Assembly: GCF_009882915.1 (NCBI RefSeq)
Contig: NZ_WTUW01000001.1
Span: 620,357 to 684,356, forward strand
Length of the DNA stretch: 64,000 nt
From: Sneathiella litorea
Lineage (GTDB): Bacteria; Pseudomonadota; Alphaproteobacteria; Sneathiellales; Sneathiellaceae
Reading direction: 5' to 3'
Part shown: piece by piece, positions 25,949 to 34,529 of the stretch
Numbering within the stretch: position 1 is the first letter of the stretch
Layout: each line of letters opens with the position of its first letter
Notes under the pieces: model-generated
What the model was told of the DNA's origin: nothing
The model's input: only the letters and a program-made list of their open reading frames with translations
Database searches by the model: none
Made by a program: the position numbers and the translations under genes

Positions 25949-28252
25949 TCACTCGTAGAGATGCTGCTGAAATCCAATAAACGCGTCACGGGTTCTTTGG
26001 GTGCCGCCCAGCGTCTCTACGCCGTCCGTTGTTGTGCCGTATTTGGCTTTAAGGAGTAATGTGAGCTTGGCAACTTCCAGCTCACTTGTCCCCTCTTTGA
26101 CATATTGAGACAAAACAAAATCCAGGAAGGCTTGCAGTTTGCCATCATACTGATCGAGAATTTTCGCTTTGCGGCTGTCTACGCGCTCCTGGCGCGTGAT
26201 CGGCGCAAGAGCAAAGGCGATATAGGAAAGAACATCGTAAACGTCGCTTTTCTCCGCATTGATCATACGCTTGATTTCATCCAATTGATCCCGGCCATAG
26301 CCTCGCTCTGATAGGCTCTCCAATAGCGCCTGACGGCTATCAGGCTGCCCCCAAAGCCTCCGAAGTTCATCTTCATCTTTGAACAGCTCCGGCAACTCGC
26401 CAAACATCCGCCTGATGAATTCCGCCGCCGACATGGGTTTGCCATCCGGGCTGTAAAACATTGTCGCCGTCATATGCTGGATGGTGCGTTCCTTCCCGTC
26501 GGCCAGCTTGATCTTGATTTTCTGGCGAGGCGATGGAGGTTCACCACTACCGCCCGGTTCGTCTTTGCCGCCGCCACCCGTTCCAGGCGTCGTTGTCGTC
26601 ACAACGGGCTCCTGAGGTTCGCCATCCCATTCCGGATCATTGAAATGCTCATAGGCCTTCACAAAGTCATAGATGGTGAAATAGTCCTTGCCGTCAAAGA
26701 GCCGGGTTCCTCGCCCGATGATTTGTTTGAACTCAATCATCGAATTCACCGGGCGCATAAGCACAATGTTGCGGATATTTCGCGCATCGACGCCGGTTGA
26801 AAGCTTCTGTGATGTTGTCAGGATCGTCGGGATCGTTTTTTCGTTATCCTGAAAAGTCCGTAAATGCTGCTCACCTATCGCTCCGTCATTGGCCGTCACC
26901 CGGACGCAGTAATTGGGATCTTTGCTTTGCTTCATCTGGTTAATCAAGTCCCGCACAGCCAGCGCATGGGTTTGCGTCGCACAAAACACCAATGTCTTCT
27001 GTGACTGGTCTATGGCATTCATAAAGAGCCGGACGCGGTAGGCTTCCCGCTCTTTTATTTCAATGAGGCGGTTGAACTCATCTTCCCTGTACCGGCGGCC
27101 CTCTTCTATTTCGCCCTCAAGCACATCATCATCAGAGGTATAGACATAGTCATCCATCGTGGTCGCTATTTGCTGCACCTTGAACGGTGTCAGGAAGCCA
27201 TCGTTGATCCCCTCTTTCAGGCTGTAGATATAGACGGGCTCCCCAAAATACGCATAGGTATCAACGTTGTCCTTGCGCTTGGGCGTGGCGGTCAAACCAA
27301 GCTGAACGGCGGGGGAGAAATATTCCAATATGCCGCGCCAGTTCCCTTCATCATCCGCGCCGCCCCTGTGGCATTCGTCAATAATGATGAAATCGAAGAA
27401 ATCAGGCGGATACTCACCAAAGTTTGGCGCGGGATTCCCATCCGCGTCCTGACCGGACATGAAGGTTTGAAAGATCGTAAAGAAAACGCTTCCGTTCTTC
27501 GGCACCCGGCCTTTCTTGCGAATCTCATCCGGCGCAATCCGCACCCGTGCATCTTCTGAAAAGGCAGAAAAGGAATTGTAGGCCTGATCAGCTAGAATGT
27601 TGCGGTCTGCCAGAAACAAGATACGCGGACGGCGCCCGCCGTCACGGGCGAGGGTCCAGCGGCTGTAATGGAGCTTCCAGGCAATTTGAAAGGCGATGGC
27701 CGTCTTGCCCGTGCCCGTGGCGAGGGTCAGGAGAATGCGCTGCTTGCCGTCCGCGATGGCCTGCAGGGTCTTCTGTATCGCAAGATCCTGATAATATCGT
27801 GGCTCCCATGCGCCGCCCCTGTCTTCGAAGGGAACTTCCGCAAAGCGGTCCCGCCATTCATTCTGTTCGGCAAAGACCATGCTCCAGAGATCATCGGGCG
27901 TCGGATAGGCCAGAACGTAGCCTTCCGCGCCTGTCTGCATGTCAATCTGGTAGATGCCAATGCCATTTGTCGAATAGGCGTAGCGCGTTTGCAGCTTTGT
28001 GGAATATTGCTTGGCCTGTCCAACGCCTTCGGTATCCGGAAGATCTCTTCTTTTCGCCTCAATAACCGCAAGCTTCATCCCGCGATAGACAAGAACATAA
28101 TCGGCGATTTCCTGTTTCGCCCGCTTGCCGCCGCCGACCAGGCGACCCTGAGAGATAACCTCACGCTTGACCCGGCTTCCTTCAACCACACCCCATCCAG
28201 CCTCCCGCAAGGCGGGGTCGATAAGGTCAGCCCGAGTCTCCGCTTCGTTCAT
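25949..28252 (-). CDS. hsdR: Type I restriction enzyme, R subunit (EcoEI type)
   Basis: Restriction and translocase subunit of 767 residues. The N terminus has the PD-(D/E)xK-like nuclease (IADYVLVYRGMKLAVIEAKR, acidic residues and EAK). The SF2 helicase core follows: LATGTGKTAIA (Walker A, about residue 178), IIDECHRGG (DEAD-like box), LGLTATPKR and the C-terminal helicase motif QIIGRGTRLF. A Gly/Pro/Thr-rich linker (TTTPGTGGGGKDEPGGSG) leads to the EcoEI_R_C domain that docks on the methylase. It cuts unmethylated DNA after translocation. Its ATG overlaps the hsdS stop (ATGA). At 767 residues it is a normal length for the EcoEI family. Confidence 0.93.
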   Translation of the reverse strand: MNEAETRADLIDPALREAGWGVVEGSRVKREVISQGRLVGGGKRAKQEIADYVLVYRGMKLAVIEAKRRDLPDTEGVGQAKQYSTKLQTRYAYSTNGIGIYQIDMQTGAEGYVLAYPTPDDLWSMVFAEQNEWRDRFAEVPFEDRGGAWEPRYYQDLAIQKTLQAIADGKQRILLTLATGTGKTAIAFQIAWKLHYSRWTLARDGGRRPRILFLADRNILADQAYNSFSAFSEDARVRIAPDEIRKKGRVPKNGSVFFTIFQTFMSGQDADGNPAPNFGEYPPDFFDFIIIDECHRGGADDEGNWRGILEYFSPAVQLGLTATPKRKDNVDTYAYFGEPVYIYSLKEGINDGFLTPFKVQQIATTMDDYVYTSDDDVLEGEIEEGRRYREDEFNRLIEIKEREAYRVRLFMNAIDQSQKTLVFCATQTHALAVRDLINQMKQSKDPNYCVRVTANDGAIGEQHLRTFQDNEKTIPTILTTSQKLSTGVDARNIRNIVLMRPVNSMIEFKQIIGRGTRLFDGKDYFTIYDFVKAYEHFNDPEWDGEPQEPVVTTTTPGTGGGGKDEPGGSGEPPSPRQKIKIKLADGKERTIQHMTATMFYSPDGKPMSAAEFIRRMFGELPELFKDEDELRRLWGQPDSRQALLESLSERGYGRDQLDEIKRMINAEKSDVYDVLSYIAFALAPITRQERVDSRKAKILDQYDGKLQAFLDFVLSQYVKEGTSELEVAKLTLLLKAKYGTTTDGVETLGGTQRTRDAFIGFQQHLYE

Positions 28253-29463
28253 GCGGCAACCTCTTCTCTGGTAAGTTCACCGCTGAAGGCTTTTTGTAGG
28301 ATGGATTGTTTAAGTTCCGCGAGAGCGCCAAGTTTCTTTTGGTAAACGGCTTCTAGAAGTTGGAATTCCGTGTTGAAGGCGTCCAAGCCGTCAATAATTC
28401 TTTGTTGCTCTTTAACGTCGTCTGGAAAGGCCACAATAACTGCCTGAATTTCTTCTAGGTGAAGGTTTGGCACACCTGTGCCCTTTATACGACTATTAAA
28501 CTGCTGCATTGCAAACGGCGAATTTATGAAATGAAGTAAATACCTTGGCAATATAAACTCTAGAGGCCTCAAAACGGCCAAGCTAACATAGACATCAAAA
28601 ATTACATCTTTATCTACTATTGCTGCCTTGCCATATCCCGCTCCATTTTTTCTAAGTAATATATCATTGATACGTGGCGCTAAGCGTCGCTGCATATTCA
28701 CATGCTGCACTTCATCTATATATCTAATGTTATCCCAATCGATCACGCCCTCTTTCACATTTTTCGAAGACAAAAAGATAAATCCATTATCATAGTATTT
28801 AGGAGTTTGGTGTGTTCCATCAGTAATTCTATCGCAAATCTCACGAAGTCGTTTTTCAGACCATCCATCACCTTTCTGAGTGAAAACATCATTCAAATAA
28901 CTCTCGAACAACTCTCGTGCGTTCACCAAGTTCCGCTTCGTGTTCGCAATCGCCGCGTTGATGCCTGCAAAGGCCTCATCCAGAATGGCAACAATCCGCT
29001 GCTGCTCTGGAACCGGCGGAATAGGGATTTCCACACTTTCCAAAGCGGTTTTTGAAAGTTCACGAAACGTCGCACCCGTTCCCAATTCGTTTAAAAGGTT
29101 TACGTTTGCTCTGAGAAAATAGAATAGGTATCTGGAATCCAACCGTTCGCTTGGAATAAGCCCGCGACAACCTTGATTGAATGACATAGGTATTTCGTTG
29201 ATCGCTAAATGACCGATTGGTGCTCTAGTAGATAGAATTACAGAGTTCGCAGGAACAAGTTTTGCTGAAGAATTTGCTATTCCAACTTCTGATAATGTTC
29301 GGCTTGTTCTTCTTACCCGCTCATCTCGAAGTTTTCCCATGTCTTTGGGCGTAATCCAAGGCACCCCTCCGTTCCAATATTCCGCAACTCGACTTTTAGG
29401 GGTTCCTCCACTAACTATGTTTGCAACAGCACCAATTGATTCTATTCTCCACCCGTGTTTCAC
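28249..29463 (-). CDS. hsdS: Type I restriction enzyme, specificity subunit
   Basis: Protein of 404 residues with two target-recognition domains, each followed by a conserved helix. The first begins WRIESIGAVANIVSGGTPKS and ends IPIPPVPEQQRIVAILDEAF; the second begins WSEKRLREICDRITDGTHQT and ends VAFPDDVKEQQRIIDGLDAF, the helix pair that sets the spacer between the two half-sites. The recognised DNA sequence cannot be read from the protein. Start and stop overlap both neighbours by four bases (ATGA), so hsdM, hsdS and hsdR are translationally coupled. Recognition domains are the variable part of these loci. Confidence 0.93.
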   Translation of the reverse strand: MKHGWRIESIGAVANIVSGGTPKSRVAEYWNGGVPWITPKDMGKLRDERVRRTSRTLSEVGIANSSAKLVPANSVILSTRAPIGHLAINEIPMSFNQGCRGLIPSERLDSRYLFYFLRANVNLLNELGTGATFRELSKTALESVEIPIPPVPEQQRIVAILDEAFAGINAAIANTKRNLVNARELFESYLNDVFTQKGDGWSEKRLREICDRITDGTHQTPKYYDNGFIFLSSKNVKEGVIDWDNIRYIDEVQHVNMQRRLAPRINDILLRKNGAGYGKAAIVDKDVIFDVYVSLAVLRPLEFILPRYLLHFINSPFAMQQFNSRIKGTGVPNLHLEEIQAVIVAFPDDVKEQQRIIDGLDAFNTEFQLLEAVYQKKLGALAELKQSILQKAFSGELTREEVAA

Positions 29464-30911
29464 AACATACCTCTGATGTTCGAGAGGATATCCCCAGTCT
29501 CAGCATCTAGGGCAATGATCTCTGCAATGATCTCCTGCGGTTTCCTGAGCGGAGCTTCTTCTGGCGTATTTGGATTCTTCGCAGACAAGTCAAAAGTCGC
29601 CAGGTCAACGTCCTCTATCGCGCTCGACCATGACTTCTCACTTTCCCTGAAATCCGCCTGAAGCTCAACAAACTCTTTCAAGTCGTTGTCATTAAGAGAA
29701 TTGGTCTTGCCCATGTTCCTGCCGGGATCGAGCTGGTAAAACCAGATATTCCGTGTTGGCGCGCCTTTCTCAAAGAACAAAACCACAGTCTTCACACCAG
29801 CGCCCTGAAACGTGCCGCCCGGACAATCCAGCACGGTATGAAGGTTGCAACTTTCCAGCAGATCCTTTCGCAAGGCGCGGGAGGCGTTATCTGAGTTGGA
29901 GAGAAAGGTGTTCTTGATGACTACGGCACCGCGCCCGCCTGCCTTCAGAGATTTGATGAAATGCTGGAGGAACAGGAACGCCGTCTCACCCGTCTTGATA
30001 GGGAAATTCTGCTGGACTTCCGGGCGTTCCTTCCCTCCGAAAGGAGGATTGGCAAGCACAACATCGAACCGGTCTTTCTCCTGAATATCCGTGATATTCT
30101 CGGACAGCGTATTCGTATGAAGGATGTTGGGCGTATCAATGCCATGCAGGATCATATTCATGATGGCGATGACATAGGCGAGGCTCTTCTTCTCCTTGCC
30201 GTAGAAGGTTTTCCGCTGAAGTATATCAAGCTGCCCCGCGCTTAAGTCTCCTTTTCGCATATAGTCAAAGGCTTCGCACAGAAACCCCGCTGAACCAACC
30301 GCACCGTCATAAATACGCTCCCCGATCTTCGGTTTCGTCACGGCAACCATGGCACGGATCAAAGGACGCGGCGTATAATATTCCCCGCCATTCCGGCCCG
30401 CGTTGCCCATGTTCTTGATCTTCTCTTCATACAGGGCGGACAGTTCATGTTTCTGGTCCTGAGTGCGGAAGTGCAGCTGATCCATCAACTCCAACGCATC
30501 CCGCAGGCTATAGCCGCTTTGAAACTTGGATTTAATCTCCCCAAAGATTTCGCCGATTTTATATTCAATTGTATCCGGACTGGAGGCGCGCTGCTTGAAA
30601 CCTCTGAGGTAGGGAAACAACTCATCGTCAACATATGCAATCAGGTCATCCCCCGTTACGGCTCTGTCATGGTCGAAACTTCCATCCGCCTTTTTTGGAG
30701 CGGCCCATTGGTTCCACCGATGTTGTTCGTCAATAATGAAAATATAGGGCTTGTCGTTAAGCTCGGCTTCCAAAGCCCGCTCGCGTTCAAGATCATCCAG
30801 ATATTTCAGGAACAGCATCCATGAGGTTTGCTCCGTATAGTCGAGTTCCGTCGTGCAGCCCGCCTCTTTCCATAAAACGTCATCAATGTTTTTGAAGGTT
30901 TGTTCGAACAT
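29460..30911 (-). CDS. hsdM: Type I restriction enzyme, N6-adenine methylase subunit
   Basis: Methyltransferase of 483 residues. SAM-binding motif I is seen as YDGAVGSAGFLCEAF (usual form DPACGSGGFL, so Val and Ala are substitutions), and the catalytic motif IV is LANPPFGGKERPEV. The N-terminal helical domain (FEQTFKNIDDVLWKEAGC) and the GGEYYTPRPLIRAM segment are typical. The ATG at 30911 is chosen because AGGGGAA precedes it; the open frame extends to 31085 without family similarity. It methylates host DNA at the HsdS site and forms the M2S core. First gene of hsdM-hsdS-hsdR. Confidence 0.93.
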   Translation of the reverse strand: MFEQTFKNIDDVLWKEAGCTTELDYTEQTSWMLFLKYLDDLERERALEAELNDKPYIFIIDEQHRWNQWAAPKKADGSFDHDRAVTGDDLIAYVDDELFPYLRGFKQRASSPDTIEYKIGEIFGEIKSKFQSGYSLRDALELMDQLHFRTQDQKHELSALYEEKIKNMGNAGRNGGEYYTPRPLIRAMVAVTKPKIGERIYDGAVGSAGFLCEAFDYMRKGDLSAGQLDILQRKTFYGKEKKSLAYVIAIMNMILHGIDTPNILHTNTLSENITDIQEKDRFDVVLANPPFGGKERPEVQQNFPIKTGETAFLFLQHFIKSLKAGGRGAVVIKNTFLSNSDNASRALRKDLLESCNLHTVLDCPGGTFQGAGVKTVVLFFEKGAPTRNIWFYQLDPGRNMGKTNSLNDNDLKEFVELQADFRESEKSWSSAIEDVDLATFDLSAKNPNTPEEAPLRKPQEIIAEIIALDAETGDILSNIRGML

Positions 30912-31023
30912 GCTTCCCCTGATACTGCTATTGCGAGCAAAAACTAGTATTACGATACTTGAAAAAAGACACCGAAACTGAGTGTGAAATATTTTGGCCT
31001 CAACCGCAAACCTGTTTTCAAAT

Positions 31024-31548
31024 TCACCGGCTCCATCCAACCCTTTTCCCATAGATAACACCCTGCGACGTCGCATTGATATCAAATAGAGACGCGACCT
31101 CCGGACGGATACCCTTCAAAAGATAGTTTTCAAGATTGCCGCGACTTTGCTCATAGGTCTGAAACCATGTCCTGAACTTACAGGATCGGATGGTGGCGGG
31201 CGGAGGCTTGGGTTGATTGAAAGCCCGCAGAACCAGTGTTCGAAACTCCCGCCAGTCGTTCATCAAAGGCGCGTTCCGGTGAATGAGGATATGGGCATGA
31301 ATGCCGTTCCTGTCGCTGTTCTCCAACACCCAAACAACGAACCAGGGGCACTCCCGGCGCTCAAACAGCTTTCTAAGCTTCTGCAACGAATTTCGAAGGT
31401 AGTTTGAACATTCCATCGGAGGAATGCCTAATTGCTCCAGGTTGACAGTCGTGAGCGTATTGACCGGTTTCCCCAGCTTTTTACTTTCCCTCGCTGCTTT
31501 CAGAAAACGGCTGGCTTCCGGGTAATGAATGTAGTGGGATACCTTCAT
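31024..31548 (-). CDS. HUH-type Rep-like protein
   Basis: A 174-residue protein with the layout of small rolling-circle replication initiators or inovirus-like Rep proteins: a beta strand WFVVWVLE followed by NGIHAHILIHRN, where H84 and H86 fit a metal-binding HUH motif, and a downstream candidate catalytic tyrosine at NLENYLLKG (Y142). If correct it nicks DNA and starts single-strand synthesis, giving the excised element a replication origin. There is no helicase domain. It lies 113 bases upstream of hsdM and downstream of two AlpA-like regulator genes on the same strand. The family assignment is by motif only. Confidence 0.6.
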   Translation of the reverse strand: MKVSHYIHYPEASRFLKAARESKKLGKPVNTLTTVNLEQLGIPPMECSNYLRNSLQKLRKLFERRECPWFVVWVLENSDRNGIHAHILIHRNAPLMNDWREFRTLVLRAFNQPKPPPATIRSCKFRTWFQTYEQSRGNLENYLLKGIRPEVASLFDINATSQGVIYGKRVGWSR

Positions 31549-31718
31549 TTCAAAACATTTAGTCTAAATATAACTATATAAAGTAGGGGCTCGTATGAGC
31601 TCAAAGTAAGATATTGATTTTGTTCTATTTTCATGAATTCTACTCTTATGAAATGTCTCAATTCATGACGGCTCGTGGCGGAAACATCCGGCAATGAAAG
31701 GAGTGATATCCGATCAAT

Positions 31719-31898
31719 TCAAACGGTTTTGTTTTCCTCACACCAGCGGACAATTTCTGAGACGTCATAGAGCACCCGCCTGCCCAGACGGCAATAAACC
31801 GGACCGGTTTTCTGTTGGCGATGGCGTTCTAATGTTCTAACGGAGATTCCGAGTATGCGGGCGGCTTCATAAATCGATATTAGCCGCGACAACTCCAC
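31719..31898 (-). CDS. Small AlpA/HTH_17-type DNA-binding protein (59 residues)
   Basis: A 60-codon frame not long enough for most gene finders. It reads MELSRLISIYEAARILGISV, then RTLERHRQQKTGPVY and LGRRVLYDVSEIVRWC, the MerR-like winged helix of AlpA/excisionase-type proteins (HTH, basic wing with the GPVY/LGRR turn and a final helix). The start is a GTG 3 bases after the stop of the next AlpA-like gene, so they are coupled. Such proteins act as excisionases or regulate the integrase of islands. Two of them side by side is uncommon. Confidence 0.75.
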   Translation of the reverse strand: MELSRLISIYEAARILGISVRTLERHRQQKTGPVYCRLGRRVLYDVSEIVRWCEENKTV

Positions 31899-31901
31899 GA
31901 A

Positions 31902-32120
31902 TTATGGCAATACTGTATACTCAGACGTCGAGCGATGCTTTTTGCTCTCAACCCATGCGTCAAGATCTTCAACATCATAGACAACGACCCGGCCTATTTT
32001 CGCGTAAGTCGGACCGTCACCGTTTAATCTGAATTTTTCAAAAGTTGATTTGGTGGAGCCGCAATATGATGCGGCATCAAGGGTTCTTAGACGACGGGAG
32101 TACGATACTGTTTTCTGCAA
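31902..32120 (-). CDS. AlpA/excisionase-like DNA-binding protein (72 residues)
   Basis: Small MerR-type winged helix protein: TLDAASYCGSTKSTFEKFR is the helix-turn-helix and GPTYAKIGRVVVYDVEDLDAW the wing and last helix, as in AlpA and HTH_17 excisionases. It is followed three bases later by a second gene of the same kind. Likely role: control of integrase expression or direct excision of element A. The gene lies between a 193-residue HTH protein and the Rep-like gene, all on the minus strand with the integrase. Confidence 0.78.
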   Translation of the reverse strand: MQKTVSYSRRLRTLDAASYCGSTKSTFEKFRLNGDGPTYAKIGRVVVYDVEDLDAWVESKKHRSTSEYTVLP

Positions 32121-32198
32121 ATGCTGTTCCTTTGGTCGTTTACGAAAGCCTGTATGGCTTAAGGCAAACTATGGAACATCCCGCTCGTGTTGCGCTAA

Positions 32199-32780
32199 TT
32201 ATTTCTTCTGCAACACCCTATACTTCATCGGGTGAAAATCTTCGACATTGGTTAATTTTCTTATTCGTTGATATTCTTTCATCCGTTCATCTGAACCACC
32301 GGGAAACTCAGGGTAAAATCTTTGACGGGGTTCGTTTTTCCACCTTAAAATCGTTGTCGGATTTACCCCAAGCTTGCGCGAAGCTTCTCTTATTCCGACA
32401 TCTCCTGAAAGTCTGGAAAACGCTTCTCTTTCTTTATCTTTTCCTCTTTTCGAATTGAGGTGCTTACAGCCCATTAAAAGATAGATTGCATGACATAGCT
32501 CAAGTGGAGGCGTAATTCGATATTGGAAGCAATCTTCTAGAACATTGAAGGTCCAAGCTTTCATGATCGACATTGGGGCCACTAACCCATGGCGTTCGAT
32601 TGAATGCCCGCCGTCTTTCTTCACCTGCTCATATCGGCTAATTTCGCTTAAAAGGAACTCTCCATATAGCCTCGCTCCTTTGTATGCCTCTCTCTTAGAT
32701 TTGGCCGTTCCGGTTGTGAAATCCCATAAAAAGAAGAAAATTTCATCGTAGATATCGAAGTAAGGATTGTTCTTCTCCAT
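32199..32780 (-). CDS. Unknown protein with C-terminal helix-turn-helix
   Basis: Protein of 193 residues. The N-terminal part is helical and aromatic-rich (PYFDIYDEIFFFLWDF); a predicted helix-turn-helix lies near residues 130-153 (GIREASRKLGVNPTTILRWK). The family is not recognised. It starts 10 bases after the integrase stop on the same strand and probably shares its transcript. A regulatory or replication-control role in element A is plausible from the DNA-binding motif and position, not shown by anything else. Confidence 0.55.
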   Translation of the reverse strand: MEKNNPYFDIYDEIFFFLWDFTTGTAKSKREAYKGARLYGEFLLSEISRYEQVKKDGGHSIERHGLVAPMSIMKAWTFNVLEDCFQYRITPPLELCHAIYLLMGCKHLNSKRGKDKEREAFSRLSGDVGIREASRKLGVNPTTILRWKNEPRQRFYPEFPGGSDERMKEYQRIRKLTNVEDFHPMKYRVLQKK

Positions 32781-32790
32781 TGTAAACCTG

Positions 32791-34152
32791 TCATTTGTTT
32801 TTGACTAAATCGATTACTTCCGCTCTGCTAGAGTCGCGCTCATTCATCGCATCCGCAAGCCGCCCGGCCGTTCGATCCGCCGCAGCTTTGATTGGATCAT
32901 TCGCAATATGAGCATACCTGCTAGTGGTTTTAGGGTCCGAGTGCCCTAGCAGTTTTCCCAGCACCTGTAACCCTATACCGCTTCCCGCTCCTGCGCTTGC
33001 AAAAGTATGCCGTAAATCATGAAGCCGGACATCATGCAACCCGGCGCGTTCCCGGATTCTAATCCAGACTTTTGGTAAGCCAACGTAATGCCCTTCCCCT
33101 CGCAGTGCCGGAAAAACATAGGGCGATTTTTCGTCTCGCGACAGTCCCGCCAATAACTGCAATGCGGGGGCTCCAAGCATAATAGTTTTTTGCCCTGTCT
33201 TGGAGTCATCAAGACGCAAGCACCCGAATTCAAAATCAACTTCATGCCATTTCAACGATAGAATTTCTGTCTTGCGGCAGCCCGTCAGGATCAGCATCCG
33301 AATGGCCGCAATCGCCATTTCATTTTCGCCTCCCTTAGCCAATGTACTTATCCGGTCGCGAAGTGCCGCTCTTTCTGTTTCCAGTTTAGTGCTGCTTAAA
33401 GTACGCTCCAAATTGACGCGTTCCTTTTCCGCTTCGCCAGCAGTCCGAAGAACTTCACCAAGTCGCGCCAATTCATGCGAATTGAGAAAGCGTTCATTTT
33501 TTCGATCAGGAAATCTTTTCACACCGCGCGCCGGATTATCACTCCGAACTCCCTCCGCAACCGCAAAGGAGAGGATACCGCCTAGCAAGCCAACTGTTCG
33601 TGTCGCCGTTCCTTTCCCACCAACCACGCGAGCGCGCCCGTGAGGTCCTGTCCGTTCATCGGCAGCCGTTTTCCCTTTGGCAATATCCGCCATGAAACGC
33701 TTTATGTCATTTACGGTAAGATCCTTGACCCGTTGCCTCCCCAACAATGGCTTGATATGGCGTTCTATCCGCCCCTTATCTGTCGCAATCGTTGATGGTT
33801 TTTTGGTCGCACAGCCTTCTTCAAGATATCGCTCGCAAAGCTCGGATACCGTCATCGCCGCTTTGTCCGCCATCTTCACTTGCTGTGGATCTTGCCCGTC
33901 GGCTATTTCTCCCAACACACGTTTTGCCTCTTCGCGTGCTTTCTCCGGTGTCCAGGGAGATCCATGCTTTCCGATCGTCAGCCGCCGCGTTGGTACACCG
34001 CGCCCGCTCATACGATATTGCACGATGTAGATACGATTTCCCGAACGGGTGACTTTAAGACCAAACCCCTTCAGCTCCGTATCCCACATAAACCAGTCGC
34101 GCTCTTTCGGGCGCGCCGCATCGACATTCCGCTTGATGATTTTTGCCTGCAT
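32791..34152 (-). CDS. Tyrosine integrase of element A
   Basis: Full-length 453-residue P4-type integrase. The N-terminal DUF4102 arm-binding domain is seen as MWDTELKGFGLKVTRSGNR, then a SAM-like core-binding domain (100-170) and the catalytic domain with Arg in LTGCRKTEIL, HDLRHTF (HxxR), LGHSDPKTT and the nucleophile in SRYAHI. It catalyses recombination between the tRNA-Arg site and the element. The ATG at 34152 is chosen because GAGAGATTGGAA precedes it; an upstream TTG at 34194 adds nothing family-like. The attachment repeat lies 150 bases upstream and the AGCAATCA arm repeats lie in between. The C-terminal half is clearly related to the broken integrase of element B. Confidence 0.93.
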   Translation of the reverse strand: MQAKIIKRNVDAARPKERDWFMWDTELKGFGLKVTRSGNRIYIVQYRMSGRGVPTRRLTIGKHGSPWTPEKAREEAKRVLGEIADGQDPQQVKMADKAAMTVSELCERYLEEGCATKKPSTIATDKGRIERHIKPLLGRQRVKDLTVNDIKRFMADIAKGKTAADERTGPHGRARVVGGKGTATRTVGLLGGILSFAVAEGVRSDNPARGVKRFPDRKNERFLNSHELARLGEVLRTAGEAEKERVNLERTLSSTKLETERAALRDRISTLAKGGENEMAIAAIRMLILTGCRKTEILSLKWHEVDFEFGCLRLDDSKTGQKTIMLGAPALQLLAGLSRDEKSPYVFPALRGEGHYVGLPKVWIRIRERAGLHDVRLHDLRHTFASAGAGSGIGLQVLGKLLGHSDPKTTSRYAHIANDPIKAAADRTAGRLADAMNERDSSRAEVIDLVKNK

Positions 34153-34178
34153 TTCCAATCTCTCGAAATTTGCCGTCC

Positions 34179-34208
34179 AGCAATCATATAGCAATCACCA
34201 GCAATCAC
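34179..34208 (+). repeat. Right arm-type repeats of element A
   Basis: The 20-mer AGCAATCATATAGCAATCAC at 34179-34198 is identical to 14923-14942, and a third AGCAATCAC unit follows immediately at 34200-34208. The cluster lies between the integrase start and the attachment repeat, where arm-binding sites are expected. It overlaps the probable integrase promoter, so the integrase could also limit its own synthesis. Confidence 0.65.
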
Positions 34209-34301
34209 AATACAGGAAACGAACGGAAAGGTGCGGAAAGTAATTCATTGAAATATAATCGTTACGGGGATATTAGAATATTTAGAGAAACATATACCAC
34301 C

Positions 34302-34351
34302 GCCCTCCGAAGGCAGAGGTCACACGTTCGAATCGTGTCGGGTGCGCCAAT
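34302..34351 (+). repeat. Attachment repeat copy 2 (junction of elements A and B)
   Basis: The 44 bases 34302-34345 are identical to the 3' part of tRNA-Arg (14828-14871). The next base is G where the tRNA has its discriminator A, then CCAAT. Upstream there is no tRNA 5' half, so it is not a tRNA gene. It is both the right end of element A and the left end of element B. The rest of the gap 34209-34529 has two small inverted repeats (AGAGGCCCCTCT, AGAGGAACCTCT) just past the transporter gene and no gene. Confidence 0.93.
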
Positions 34352-34529
34352 TTACTTTAATAGTGAATCGTCAGTGTTATCCGATGTTAATTCCGTGCCG
34401 AACATGTAGCACCAGCTGGACGTTGTAATACAAGAGTAAAAGAGGCCCCTCTTTATCCGCATAAGGCAGTATAGAGGAACCTCTATTATTGACGATGTGT
34501 TTTCACCGTCTGAGAATATCTATGCGAGA

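Noticed and set aside
14923-34208. AGCAATCA repeats as a CRISPR-like array
   Set aside because: The units are 8-10 bases, lack regular spacers and sit only beside the attachment sites; no cas gene is present.
34302-34351. Second tRNA-Arg gene at the element junction
   Set aside because: Only the anticodon arm to acceptor 3' strand is present; the D arm and 5' acceptor strand are missing, so it is an attachment repeat.
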